Of a stretch of DNA of 64,000 nt, positions 22,723-31,103 are shown piece after piece. The stretch comes from Rhodococcus tibetensis (lineage in GTDB: Bacteria; Actinomycetota; Actinomycetes; Mycobacteriales; Mycobacteriaceae). Within the stretch, counting starts at the first letter, position 1. Every line of letters begins with the position of its first letter. The stretch covers positions 62,001-126,000 of the forward strand of contig NZ_JANFQF010000007.1 in the NCBI RefSeq assembly GCF_024438035.1. Direction: 5' to 3'. The position numbers and the translations under genes are program-made. The notes beneath the pieces are model-generated. The model saw only the letters and a program-made list of their open reading frames with translations. It ran no database searches and was not told the DNA's origin.

Positions 22723-23428
22723 GTGGTTCCTCCCCAGTTTGTCGAGATGTCGGTGCCGTCGCCGAGGTGGAATTGGGCGTTCCCCGACCTGAGGATGGAC
22801 CCCGTACGGACCTACGAATATGCCATCTGAACTGTGTTTCCACACAATTATCCACAGATGTGGACAAACCAGGGACGACTGGTGCGAAGGCGTCGTTACG
22901 GGGCGAAAACGCCAGATTCAGCGCTCTGAGCTGCAGATATGCGCGCGAGACCTGGATGTGATGGGTGCACCCACCCGGGATGTGAAGTGCGTCAGTAACC
23001 CTCGGGGTGACCGTAGGCGGGACACCATCTGTGCCCTGTGGATGAATTGTGGTGAATGTGCAGATGAGAACGGTGAAGTCGAGAGCTGGGCACTCGATCA
23101 GGGTTCATCGGCGAGACCATGTCTAGACGCTAGCAACAGTGTCGGCAACCTCACAGCGGTTTGGCACATCAGAAGTTGGGGTGCAAGCATTTGTCGATCC
23201 TCGGCGTGTCGGTCGTCCGGTTCGCGGAGGAAGTGCAGGTGAGCGAGTTTGACCTGACCGGGAGTGATCAGTACTCTCGAACAGTCACCCTGTGGTGAGG
23301 TGGCGGTATCGTGCTGGCTTCAGTCCAGTGGCGATGCCGTGCATCACTTCTGGTTGACCACCTGAGTTTCCGACCATGTTAGATCCATGACGCCGGGAGG
23401 CGTCGATGAATTTCGAGGAGTGTTGACC
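22723..23428. other. dnaA-rpmH divergent intergenic region
   Basis: About 700 bp with no convincing gene; short frames crossing it lack start signals. It must contain the divergent dnaA and rpmH promoters. Besides the DnaA boxes at 22848-22867 it holds a weaker box (TCATCCACA, minus strand, 23037-23045) and a 12-bp palindrome TGGGTGCACCCA at 22962-22973. Confidence 0.7.
22848..22867. promoter_or_regulatory. Pair of perfect DnaA boxes upstream of dnaA
   Basis: TTATCCACA at 22848-22856 on the plus strand and TTGTCCACA on the minus strand at 22859-22867 face each other with a 2-bp gap. They lie about 125 bp upstream of the dnaA start, where bound DnaA could repress its own promoter or form a second origin subregion. 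Confidence 0.85.
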
Positions 23429-23572
23429 GTGGCCAAGGGCAAGCGGACGTTCCAGCCGAACAACCGACGCCGCGCGCGCGTTCACGGCTTCCGTCTTCGT
23501 ATGCGGACCCGTGCGGGTCGTGCAATCGTTTCGGCGCGTCGCCGTAAGGGCCGCGAATCCCTCACCGCCTGA
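23429..23572 (+). CDS. rpmH: 50S ribosomal protein L34
   Basis: 47 residues, highly basic: [20 protein letters not shown], then [22 protein letters not shown], which is the complete L34 signature. GTG at 23429 preceded by GAGGAG; upstream in-frame codons belong to the leader. First gene of the rpmH-rnpA-yidD-yidC-jag cluster, divergent from dnaA. Confidence 0.98.
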   Translation: MAKGKRTFQPNNRRRARVHGFRLRMRTRAGRAIVSARRRKGRESLTA

Positions 23573-23599
23573 TCCCGATACTGGGTTCAGGAGCTCGGG

Positions 23600-23965
23600 G
23601 TGTTGCCTGAGCCGTACCGATTGCGTCGCCATTCAGACTTTTCGTTGACTGTGCGACGCGGTCGGCGGATGGGAAGACGCGACCTGGTTGTGCACGCATT
23701 CGACCGTGTGCAGACAGATGAGCTGGTGAGTAGCGGCGGTCCACGATTTGGACTCGTTGTGAGTAAGGCTGTCGGGCCGGCGGTGATTCGACATCGAGTC
23801 GCACGCCGGCTTCGTCATATCTGCATCGACCTGGTGGGCATTGTTCCGGCCACCACCGATGTGGTGATTCGAGCTCTTCCGGGGGCCGCGACAGCCAGTA
23901 GCCGGGATCTGGACAAGCAACTCCGTGCAGGTCTCTCCCGATTGGATCTTCTTGCGCATGAGTAA
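23600..23965 (+). CDS. rnpA: Ribonuclease P protein component
   Basis: 121 residues. LPEPYRLRRHSDFSLTVRRGRRMGRRDLVVH opens as usual, and the RNR-box equivalent is AVIRHRVARRLRHI near residue 60, with His where many have Asn. The protein binds RNase P RNA to mature the 5' ends of tRNAs. GTG at 23600 with an AGGAG site. It lies 27 bp after rpmH in the universally conserved order. Confidence 0.96.
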   Translation: MLPEPYRLRRHSDFSLTVRRGRRMGRRDLVVHAFDRVQTDELVSSGGPRFGLVVSKAVGPAVIRHRVARRLRHICIDLVGIVPATTDVVIRALPGAATASSRDLDKQLRAGLSRLDLLAHE

Positions 23966-23971
23966 CTTCGC

Positions 23972-24349
23972 ATGAAAAGCGCATTCGACGAGGCGCGCGT
24001 CGGCGTGGTGGGTGATCACTCCCCAACGACGTCCACATTGAGGACGATCTATGCCCTGCCCGCGCGAACTCTCATCTTTTTCATCGAGTTGTACCGGACA
24101 TATGTGTCGCCCTTGAGGTTGCCGACCTGCCGGTTCACACCCACCTGTAGTGAGTACGCAGTGCAAGCCCTGCGCACCCACGGGGTAATCAAAGGCCTGG
24201 TCTTGACGGTGGTCCGGTTAGCGAAATGTGCGCCCTGGCACCCTGGTGGGTGGGATCCCGTCCCCGGCGGGCCGGATTCGGTCCCTCATCAACATGCGGG
24301 TAGCCGTCATCACTGTCCGGTGAACGTGGACGAACAGAGGAGTACATAG
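23972..24349 (+). CDS. yidD: Membrane protein insertion efficiency factor YidD
   Basis: 125 residues. The core [20 protein letters not shown] plus [15 protein letters not shown], then [20 protein letters not shown] is the full YidD/UPF0161 motif with its conserved cysteines. YidD assists YidC in inserting membrane proteins. The first 25 residues before the conserved part are less typical. Start ATG 23972, 6 bp after rnpA, without a strong ribosome-binding site, so coupling is likely. Confidence 0.93.
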   Translation: MKSAFDEARVGVVGDHSPTTSTLRTIYALPARTLIFFIELYRTYVSPLRLPTCRFTPTCSEYAVQALRTHGVIKGLVLTVVRLAKCAPWHPGGWDPVPGGPDSVPHQHAGSRHHCPVNVDEQRST

Positions 24350-24353
24350 AGCC

Positions 24354-25463
24354 GTGCTCGACTTCATTTACTATCCGGTGTCCGGGATCCTGTGGGTCTG
24401 GCACAAGATCTTCGGGGCAATTCCCTTCCTGGGACCGGACAGTGGCTTCACGTGGGCCCTCTCCGTCGTGTTCCTCGTCTTCACCCTGCGTGCCATCCTC
24501 TACAAGCCCTTCGTCAAGCAGGTGCGTACGACGCGACAGATGCAGGAACTGCAGCCGCAGATCAAGGCGCTGCAGAAGAAGTACGCAGGTGACCGCCAGC
24601 GCCAGGCCGTCGAGATGCAGAAGCTCCAGAAGGAGCACGGATTCAACCCGATCATGGGGTGTCTACCCGTGCTTGCTCAGGCGCCTGTCTTCATCGGCCT
24701 GTTCCACGTTCTTCGGTCGTTCAACCGCACCGGCACCGGTTTCGGGCAGCTCGGCATGTCGGTCGAGGACAACGCAAACACGCCGAACTACTTCTTCAGC
24801 GTCGAGGACGTCCAGTCCTTCCTGAGTGCACGGCTTTTCGGTGCTCCGATTTCGGCAGCGATCACCACCCCGGCGGATCAGCTCGAGGCGTTCGCGATCT
24901 ACGGGCCGGTGCCGACCATGCTGAACATTGCGGCGGTCGCTATTCCGCTGATGGTGATCGCGAGCGTTGCGACGCACTTCAACTCACGTGCTTCCGTCGC
25001 TCGACAGAGTCCCGAGGCCGCCGCAAACCCGCAGTCCGCAATTATGAACAAGCTCGCGCTGTGGATTTTCCCGCTCGGCGTCCTTGTCGGTGGACCCTTC
25101 CTTCCCATTGCGATCCTTCTGTACTGGGTGAGTAACAACATCTGGACCTACGCGCAGCAGCACATCGTCTTCCGGAAGATCGACGCAGAAGAGGAAGAGA
25201 AGAAGCAGGCAGCGCTGGCTCGTCGAGCGGACAACGCCCCGAAGCCAGGTGCACGCCCCAATCTCTCGAAGAAGAAGAAGCCTGCGGCGGACGAGTCCTC
25301 GACGGAACCAGAGGTTGTCGACGGAGTGGTGGAAGACAACAGCTCCGATCAGTCGACTGGAACCGTGAGCGGTGACGGTTCACCGACGGGTACGTCGAAG
25401 CCGAAACCCGGGGCCCGACCTCAGACGAACCGCGGAAAGTCCCCTAAGCGCAAGCGGCGCTGA
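24354..25463 (+). CDS. yidC: Membrane protein insertase YidC (Oxa1 family)
   Basis: 369 residues with five membrane segments: [15 protein letters not shown] region, [18 protein letters not shown], the segment from [21 protein letters not shown], the segment near [17 protein letters not shown], and one at [23 protein letters not shown]. The hydrophilic-groove Arg is in TLRAILYKP, and a cytoplasmic hairpin ([15 protein letters not shown]) follows. The tail after residue 280 is Lys- and Pro-rich, ending GKSPKRKRR, suited to contact ribosomes or RNA. GTG start at 24354, 4 bp after yidD. Confidence 0.97.
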   Translation: MLDFIYYPVSGILWVWHKIFGAIPFLGPDSGFTWALSVVFLVFTLRAILYKPFVKQVRTTRQMQELQPQIKALQKKYAGDRQRQAVEMQKLQKEHGFNPIMGCLPVLAQAPVFIGLFHVLRSFNRTGTGFGQLGMSVEDNANTPNYFFSVEDVQSFLSARLFGAPISAAITTPADQLEAFAIYGPVPTMLNIAAVAIPLMVIASVATHFNSRASVARQSPEAAANPQSAIMNKLALWIFPLGVLVGGPFLPIAILLYWVSNNIWTYAQQHIVFRKIDAEEEEKKQAALARRADNAPKPGARPNLSKKKKPAADESSTEPEVVDGVVEDNSSDQSTGTVSGDGSPTGTSKPKPGARPQTNRGKSPKRKRR

Positions 25464-25482
25464 TCCAGAAAAGAGAACGAGT

Positions 25483-26037
25483 ATGGCTACTGAGCCCGAC
25501 ATCGCAGTGGACGGAGATGAGACAGACGTGACTGCTCCGACGCAGAACCCGGACACCGAGGTTGACTCCGATTCTGACGACTACCTGATCGAGGAAGGTG
25601 AGATCGCCGGTGATTACCTCGAGCAGCTCCTCGACGTTCTCGACTTCGACGGTGATATCGACCTCGACGTCGAAGGTGACCGTGCCGTTGTCAGCATCGA
25701 CGGTGGTGACGATCTCACCAAGTTGGTCGGTCGCAAGGGCGAGGTGCTCGACGCGCTTCAGGAACTCACGCGACTTGCCGTGCAGCAGACGACGGGTGAA
25801 CGCAGTCGGTTGATGCTGGACATCGCAGGGTGGCGTGCCGGGCGCCGCGCGGAACTCACGGAGTTGGGTGCGTCGGCGGCGCGCCGCGTGCTCGAGACCG
25901 GTGAGCGGGAGGAACTCACTCCGATGACCCCCTTCGAACGGAAGATTGTGCACGACGCCGTGGCCAAGGTCGCGGGTGTCTCCAGTGAAAGTGAGGGCGC
26001 CGAGCCGTCCCGGCGCGTAGTCGTCATCAAAGACTGA
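25483..26037 (+). CDS. jag: Jag/KhpB family RNA-binding protein (KH and R3H domains)
   Basis: 184 residues from ATG 25483. An acidic N-terminal stretch (to about residue 45) precedes a KH domain (GRKGEVLDALQELTRLAVQ) and a C-terminal R3H domain (PMTPFERKIVHDAVAKVAGVSSES then RRVVVIK). No N-terminal Jag domain is present, as in other actinobacteria. The family binds RNA and affects cell elongation and division. It closes the rpmH cluster and is followed 18 bp later by a strong terminator. A longer frame from 25372 overlaps yidC and is rejected. Confidence 0.93.
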   Translation: MATEPDIAVDGDETDVTAPTQNPDTEVDSDSDDYLIEEGEIAGDYLEQLLDVLDFDGDIDLDVEGDRAVVSIDGGDDLTKLVGRKGEVLDALQELTRLAVQQTTGERSRLMLDIAGWRAGRRAELTELGASAARRVLETGEREELTPMTPFERKIVHDAVAKVAGVSSESEGAEPSRRVVVIKD

Positions 26038-26054
26038 CTCGGCACAGATCGCGC

Positions 26055-26093
26055 GGCGGGTCCTAGGAGTAATCCTGGGGCCCGCCTCCTTTT
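26055..26093 (+). terminator. Intrinsic terminator after jag
   Basis: A 13-bp stem (GGCGGGTCCTAGG with CCTGGGGCCCGCC, two G-U pairs), a 6-nt loop AGTAAT, then TCCTTTT. It is the best classical terminator in the window and ends the rpmH-jag operon. Confidence 0.9.
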
Positions 26094-26133
26094 GGTTGAG
26101 CTTCTCCGAGCCAGGCAATCCGTGTCGGCTCTG

Positions 26134-26147
26134 GTTTCACGTGAAAC
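26134..26147. promoter_or_regulatory. parS: parS site (perfect)
   Basis: GTTTCACGTGAAAC, the perfect 14-bp ParB-binding palindrome, about 2.7 kb upstream of parA in the spacer after jag. ParB nucleates here for chromosome segregation. Confidence 0.95.
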
Positions 26148-26154
26148 ACACCAG

Positions 26155-26169
26155 CCCCTCCCCTCCCCC
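26155..26169 (+). repeat. C4TC4TC5 repeat, copy 1
   Basis: A pyrimidine run of four, four and five C separated by single T. Identical copies lie at 27981-27995 and 30122-30136. The opposite strand has three G-runs and could form G-quadruplex-like structures with a neighbouring run. Confidence 0.8.
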
Positions 26170-27565
26170 GGCCGACTTTGGGGCGGCGGTGTTCTCCTGG
26201 TGTCCGCGACTCGATAGCACGCAACTTCGGTGCCGATCCGGACTCGCACGTCGGCCCACTTCAAAACCCAGAAGTCGAACATCAGCGCGGAGATATCTCT
26301 GCACGCAGTGCTGGGAAATGACCCAGGACCACAACTGACCCACTCGAGGCGTCGCCACGATCGGCTTACCGCGCGTTCCTCCCGCCGCGGCGAGTGCGCA
26401 GGCGATCCCCGGCAAGAACGTCCAATCCGAGTAGGCCGCAAGTTCCTCATCGAACGAACGATGCGCGATTTGTGGGGAGGCCGGTAGCGACCCGACCGAT
26501 CAGGTAACTCGCCCGCGAGTCGAGCTGTGACACGGTCGGTCAGGACCGAGTTGTGCGCTCGAGCCACTGCTCGTACTCGCTCGCCCTCATCAATGCCGGC
26601 CCGCGCATCCTCCGTCTGGACGAGGCCCGCGAGACGTTCGTTCCCCGCGCAAGTTTGGCGTCCTCCGCCCGTTTCCGACTGATCATCCGACGGTTCCCCG
26701 ACTCTCCGCTGCGGTCACCATTGCTGCCGTGAATACTTCCCGTCCGAGGCTTCAACCACATCTGGACGTCGGCACGGTTCAGGTTGTTCTCCCGGCATCA
26801 GCGGAGCCTTGGCGCCTCGCCCGCCCAACACGGGGAACGGGCCGCGGACATGATTGAGGTCGAGGTCGCGCATGCCCCGGTAGAGGCTCTCCTTCGGTGG
26901 CCTACCGCATCGAATTTCTGAGGCGCTGGGACAATGCTTCCAAGCGAATAGCAGAACGGTGGCCAAGCTGATCTCGTAGTCGTGGATCGCGAACACCTCA
27001 CCCTGCTGGGCTTGGGCAACTCGCGTCGCTCCGCTTTCTGGCTTGCCGGTTGGGACCAGTGGACGACCCAGCGGTGGTGATGATGGCTTGATTGCGCCTT
27101 CATTCCTCATGATCGAGCAGGCCGATCCGATCCGTGGGCGCACATCCAGTGTTGCGGTCTGTGGGGTGCTCGGTCGCCCGCGATTGACGGTATCAACGCC
27201 AGGTGGCGCGGCAAGCAGTTGGCGGTTCCTCGGCGCGCTGGTGCCGCGCTTTCCAATCAGTTTTGTGAAATTCGGGGTTGATTTATGGCCATCCAACCAC
27301 CCTCGGGCGTTTCGTCACTGTGATGATTATGGTCGGCCTGTGTTCCGATGCGTCAGCCGGTGAAGAGTGTCATCGTGCCGCCTCCGCTTGAATGCAGGTT
27401 CCCCGACTGGAGACTGACCGCCATGCCGCGCTGTCCGTAGAGACTATTGGGAACCCGCTTCGCCGCGTTGGACGCAACGGGCTTCAAAGACGAGCCGGGC
27501 CGACCCCAGGAGTGAATCGAGTCTCGGCGCCGGAAGGATTGCTGGCCACAAGTCTCGATATAGAT

Positions 27566-27579
27566 GTTTCACGTGGAAC
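27566..27579. promoter_or_regulatory. parS: parS site, one mismatch
   Basis: GTTTCACGTGGAAC, identical to the variant at the rsmG start. A single mismatch from the perfect palindrome is tolerated by ParB in related bacteria. Confidence 0.8.
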
Positions 27580-27790
27580 CACCGAGTCGCCGACGTCAGC
27601 CGGTTGTCCGACTCATGCCCGACGAACCGTGCGCACTCTTCGCCATGGGCCTTCCTTCTTGATCGGCACTGAACACAGACGATCCATCTCTCCCTTCAAA
27701 GCACGTACTGGTGCCCCAGTTGGCGAGTCTCCACGAAGTCTCCCATTCGGGTCCCTGAGTTCGCGTCGGGAGACGCACGCGTCGGTGCTT

Positions 27791-27804
27791 GTTCCACGTG
27801 AAAC
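27791..27804. promoter_or_regulatory. parS: parS site, one mismatch
   Basis: GTTCCACGTGAAAC, the reverse complement of the variant at 27566. A more degenerate version (GATGCACGTGGAAT) lies at 27872-27885 and is probably too far from consensus to be strong. Confidence 0.8.
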
Positions 27805-27980
27805 ACTGCCCTTCGTGCACGAGGGGACGTGGGGCACCCGCCACTACGAGCATGAGCGGTCTCAGTGACTCGATGCACGTGGAATGCCGATCGTGTTGCC
27901 CCCATCCGCCTCGCCCTGACCCGCGGAGCGAAGTGCCCGAGTGAGTACCTATTCGTGGAAATATGCGTACTCCTCGGCAT

Positions 27981-27995
27981 CCCCTCCCCTCCCCC
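27981..27995 (+). repeat. C4TC4TC5 repeat, copy 2
   Basis: Same 15-nt run as at 26155; followed by ACCGGA, which is also shared with the copy inside parB at 30122. Confidence 0.8.
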
Positions 27996-28118
27996 ACCGG
28001 AACTACGGTCGGTCTGAAGTCTCTTCGGCGTTGCGGGCGAGGGTTAGGGGACGCAGTCGCGAGCGAGGGCGGATAATGGAGACGCTGAGTTTGTAGAAGA
28101 CGAGCTCTTCGCGGGAGG

Positions 28119-28802
28119 ATGTTTCACGTGGAACCGAATGGTGAGAAGCCGGCCGACTGGGATGAACAAGCGGCGGCGCGCCAAGTGTTCGGTGAACGAT
28201 TCGACATTGCGGAGCGGTACTACAAGTCGCTCGCGACTGACGGCGTCGAGCGCGGGTTGATCGGTCCGCGTGAGGTGCCCCGTCTATGGGAGCGGCACCT
28301 TCTCAATTGTGCGGTAATCGGTGAGTTGATCGCCGAGGGTGAGTCCGTGGTCGACGTCGGGAGTGGAGCGGGATTGCCTGGCATCCCGTTGGCGATCGCG
28401 CGCCCTGATTTGCGGATCACTCTGGTCGAGCCCCTACTGCGGAGGTCGGTGTACCTTGCCGAGTTTGTAGAATCCAACGGTTTGGACGTGTTAGTCGTTC
28501 GTGGCCGGGCTGAAGAGTCGGGGGTCGTGAAGGAAGCCGGTGGCGCCGATGTCGTCACGTCCCGGGCGGTGGCGCCGTTGGAGAAGTTGGCGAAGTGGTC
28601 GCTGCCGTTAATCCACGAGCATGGGAGAATGCTTGCACTGAAGGGTTCGAGCGCGGCCGACGAGATCGCCCGCGACCGCGCCTCTCTGACTCGGCTGGGT
28701 GCTGGCAAGCTTGACATCGTGGAATGTGGAGTGGGTCTTCTTCCAGTTCCTACCGTGGTGGTTCGGGCAGAGCGCGTGCCGAAACGCCGTCAGCGCCGAT
28801 GA
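28119..28802 (+). CDS. rsmG: 16S rRNA (guanine-N7) methyltransferase RsmG
   Basis: 227 residues, a Rossmann methyltransferase that modifies G527 (E. coli numbering) of 16S rRNA; loss gives low-level streptomycin resistance. The SAM site is [21 protein letters not shown] near residue 78, and RAVAPLEKL near 150 is the family motif. The start is uncertain: ATG 28119 immediately touches the GGGAGG ribosome-binding site (28113-28118), whereas the in-frame GTG at 28128 sits 9 nt from it and is better placed. The parS site 28121-28134 covers both, encoding FHVEP. The product would be 224 residues from the GTG. Confidence 0.95.
   Translation: MFHVEPNGEKPADWDEQAAARQVFGERFDIAERYYKSLATDGVERGLIGPREVPRLWERHLLNCAVIGELIAEGESVVDVGSGAGLPGIPLAIARPDLRITLVEPLLRRSVYLAEFVESNGLDVLVVRGRAEESGVVKEAGGADVVTSRAVAPLEKLAKWSLPLIHEHGRMLALKGSSAADEIARDRASLTRLGAGKLDIVECGVGLLPVPTVVVRAERVPKRRQRR
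28121..28134. promoter_or_regulatory. parS: parS site (one mismatch) overlapping the rsmG start
   Basis: GTTTCACGTGGAAC begins in the rsmG start codon ATG and includes the alternative GTG start. ParB bound here could affect initiation of rsmG-parAB transcription. Confidence 0.85.
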
Positions 28803-28871
28803 AACACTCGGGCGACGGATACGGAGTGAGTATGTCGAGTAACGAGCGATTCCCAATCGAAGGAGTAGTCA

Positions 28872-29885
28872 ATGTCGGGTGGGCCTGAATCCGCCGTTTC
28901 ACGTGAAACAGTTTCACGTGAAACCGAACATCAATCCGACCACGCGACGAGCTCGGGAAACGGAGATGAGGGATTCACGGCCCCGTACAACGGCATTTCC
29001 GCCGAGGAGACGCCAATCGGTGCAGCCGCGCATCGAGCTAGCCAGGTACTCCACCCCCACTCCGTGACGCTCCCTAAACCGCCGGAACGCCGGATTCTCA
29101 CCATCGCGAATCAGAAGGGTGGGGTCGGCAAGACCACCAGCGCGGTGAATCTTGCTTCGGCCCTCGCCGTGCAGGGCCTGACGGTTCTCGTGATCGACCT
29201 CGACCCCCAGGGCAACGCCAGCACCGCTCTCGGCGTAGCCCACCATTCAGGTATCCCATCGAGCTACGAACTGCTCCTGGGTGAGGTGACAGCCGCCGAG
29301 GCGATCCAGACGAGCCCACACAACGAACGCCTCTTCTGCATCCCGGCAACGATCGATCTCGCTGGCGCGGAGATCGAACTCGTGTCGATGGTGGCCCGCG
29401 AGGGCCGATTGAAGGGGGCGCTGTCAGAGAAGGCGCTCGGAGAGATCGACGCCGACTTCATCCTCATCGACTGCCCGCCGTCGCTCGGCCTGCTCACGGT
29501 GAACGCGATGGTTGCAGCCAAGGAAGTTCTGATCCCGATCCAGTGTGAGTACTACGCGCTCGAGGGGGTCGGCCAGTTGCTGCGAAATATCGAGTTGGTG
29601 CAAGCCCACCTGAACCCGGAATTGCACGTTTCAACCGTTCTGCTGACGATGTATGACGGACGCACCAAGCTTGCCGATCAGGTGGCCGAGGAAGTCCGGT
29701 CCCACTTCGGCGATGCCGTTCTCCGCGCGGTCATCCCTCGAAGCGTGAAGGTGTCCGAGGCGCCCGGGTACGGAATGACCGTGTTGGACTACGACCCCGG
29801 TTCACGCGGCGCCATGAGTTATCTGGACGCGGGACGTGAACTCGCAGCGCGCACAGCACAGATCACGAAGCAGGAGCAGAGATGA
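28872..29885 (+). CDS. parA: Chromosome partitioning ATPase ParA
   Basis: 337 residues. The deviant Walker A is [11 protein letters not shown] near residue 80, Walker A' [15 protein letters not shown] near 113, and Walker [12 protein letters not shown] near 200. ParA binds DNA nonspecifically as an ATP dimer and moves ParB-parS complexes. The first 65 residues are a disordered, Ser/Glu-rich tail whose codons 9-18 ([10 protein letters not shown]) are two parS sites read through. ATG at 28872 preceded by AAGGAG. It ends in an ATGA overlap with parB. Confidence 0.97.
   Translation: MSGGPESAVSRETVSRETEHQSDHATSSGNGDEGFTAPYNGISAEETPIGAAAHRASQVLHPHSVTLPKPPERRILTIANQKGGVGKTTSAVNLASALAVQGLTVLVIDLDPQGNASTALGVAHHSGIPSSYELLLGEVTAAEAIQTSPHNERLFCIPATIDLAGAEIELVSMVAREGRLKGALSEKALGEIDADFILIDCPPSLGLLTVNAMVAAKEVLIPIQCEYYALEGVGQLLRNIELVQAHLNPELHVSTVLLTMYDGRTKLADQVAEEVRSHFGDAVLRAVIPRSVKVSEAPGYGMTVLDYDPGSRGAMSYLDAGRELAARTAQITKQEQR
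28896..28924. promoter_or_regulatory. parS: Two perfect parS sites in tandem inside parA
   Basis: GTTTCACGTGAAAC at 28896-28909 and again at 28911-28924, a 15-bp period with one A between them. Both lie in the N-terminal coding part of parA and encode the repeated V-S-R-E-T. They keep the reading frame because the period is a multiple of three. Confidence 0.96.
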
Positions 29886-30949
29886 GTCAGACGCGTAAAG
29901 GTGGACTTGGCCGTGGATTGGCTGCGCTGATTCCGACCGGCCCCACAACGGGGCCGGGACTGGGAAACGCGGCCGCCGATGTCGTGATCGGCACCGATAA
30001 GCGACACGTTCTCACCCCGCCCGCCCAGGACTCGTCCGCACCCTCTTCTAACAGCGATCAGGCGCCCGCGTCCACGAGGAACAACGGCGACGGCAACGGA
30101 GCGGTTGCAAACGACGCTGAACCCCTCCCCTCCCCCACCGGAGCGGTGTACCGCGAAATCGCTCCGGAGCTGATCGAGCGCAACCCGAAGCAGCCGCGGC
30201 AGGTCTTCGACGACGACGCACTGGCGGAATTGGTGCACTCCATCCGTGAATTCGGGTTGATGCAGCCGATCGTGGTTCGCCCGGTCGAGGATGGCAAGTT
30301 CCAGCTCGTCATGGGCGAGCGCCGCTGGCGGGCCGGGCAGGAAGCCGGACTCGACACGATTCCGGCCATCGTCCGTGAGACGGGCGACGACGCGATGCTC
30401 CGTGACGCCCTTCTCGAGAACATTCATCGTGTGCAGCTGAACCCACTCGAAGAGGCGGCCGCCTATCAGCAGCTACTCGAAGAGTTCGAGGTGACTCACG
30501 AGGAACTTGCGGCAAAAATCGGTCGCTCCCGCCCGGTGGTGACCAACATGATCCGGCTACTCAAGCTCCCGATTCCCGTCCAGCGGCGCGTTGCTGCCGG
30601 AGTACTGTCCGCGGGCCACGCTCGTGCTCTGCTGTCTCTCGAGGCCGGCGCCGATGCGCAAGAGGTGATGGCGGCCCGCATCGTGGCGGAGGGTATGTCT
30701 GTCCGCGCCACGGAAGAGGCGGTCACTCTCGCGAACCGCAACGACGATCAGATCGCTCCCCCGCAACGGCGTAAGCCGATCCAGATGCCAGGACTGCAGG
30801 ACGTGGCCGAGAGGCTGTCGGATTCTTTCGACACCAGAGTGACGGTCAGTCTCGGCAAGCGCAAAGGCAAAATCGTCGTCGAATTCGGGTCGGTCGACGA
30901 CCTGCAACGAATTGTCGGAATGATGGAGGCACAAAAAGCCGATTCATGA
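29882..30949 (+). CDS. parB: Chromosome partitioning protein ParB
   Basis: 355 residues. The N-terminal ParA-interacting motif [13 protein letters not shown] is followed by a Pro-rich linker, the CTPase/ParB motif region ([21 protein letters not shown], then [12 protein letters not shown] and [14 protein letters not shown]), a helix-turn-helix ([25 protein letters not shown]) and a C-terminal dimerisation domain ending [11 protein letters not shown]. ParB loads at parS and slides as a CTP clamp. It overlaps parA by 4 bp. The linker contains one copy of the C4TC4TC5 repeat, read as PLPSPTGA. Confidence 0.97.
   Translation: MSQTRKGGLGRGLAALIPTGPTTGPGLGNAAADVVIGTDKRHVLTPPAQDSSAPSSNSDQAPASTRNNGDGNGAVANDAEPLPSPTGAVYREIAPELIERNPKQPRQVFDDDALAELVHSIREFGLMQPIVVRPVEDGKFQLVMGERRWRAGQEAGLDTIPAIVRETGDDAMLRDALLENIHRVQLNPLEEAAAYQQLLEEFEVTHEELAAKIGRSRPVVTNMIRLLKLPIPVQRRVAAGVLSAGHARALLSLEAGADAQEVMAARIVAEGMSVRATEEAVTLANRNDDQIAPPQRRKPIQMPGLQDVAERLSDSFDTRVTVSLGKRKGKIVVEFGSVDDLQRIVGMMEAQKADS
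30122..30136 (+). repeat. C4TC4TC5 repeat, copy 3 (inside parB)
   Basis: Same run as at 26155 and 27981, in the disordered linker of parB, again followed by ACCGGA. Confidence 0.8.
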
Positions 30950-30969
30950 GCGCCTGGGCGAGGTAGAAG

Positions 30970-30998
30970 CACCCGCGGGTGATCTGTCACTGTGACAG
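30970..30998. promoter_or_regulatory. Two palindromes between parB and the GNAT gene
   Basis: CACCCGCGGGTG at 30970-30981 and CTGTCACTGTGACAG at 30984-30998, both perfect. They lie 21 bp after parB and 106 bp before the GNAT start; they may be a terminator-like structure or an operator. No T-tract follows. Confidence 0.5.
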
Positions 30999-31103
30999 CA
31001 CCGATTGCGGCATCTCGAGGCAAACTATCGGGGGCAAAGAGCAGTGAAGATCAGAGGACATCACATGACTTGCGGTAGCGACATTTGGAGGCTGATCTAG
31101 CCA

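Larger units (their letters stand above)
26094..28118. other. 2-kb parS-bearing spacer between jag and rsmG without a convincing gene
   Basis: I find no credible gene on either strand. The minus-strand frames at 26715-27296 and 25758-26567 have unprotein-like composition, no ribosome-binding site and no family resemblance. Base composition is visibly lower in GC around 27230-27330 than in neighbouring genes. The region holds parS-type sites at 26134, 27566 and 27791, a degenerate one at 27872, and two of three copies of a C-rich repeat. It may be a degenerate accessory region retained as the centromere. Confidence 0.55.

Noticed and set aside
25758-26567. 269-codon minus-strand frame crossing jag and its terminator
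   Set aside because: Half lies opposite jag; it would run through a strong terminator and a parS site.
26715-27296. 193-codon minus-strand frame in the jag-rsmG spacer
   Set aside because: Considered as a decayed transposase or regulator, but there are no motifs, no ribosome-binding site and unusual composition.
27872-27885. GATGCACGTGGAAT as a further parS site
   Set aside because: Three mismatches to the 14-bp consensus; too weak to list as a site.
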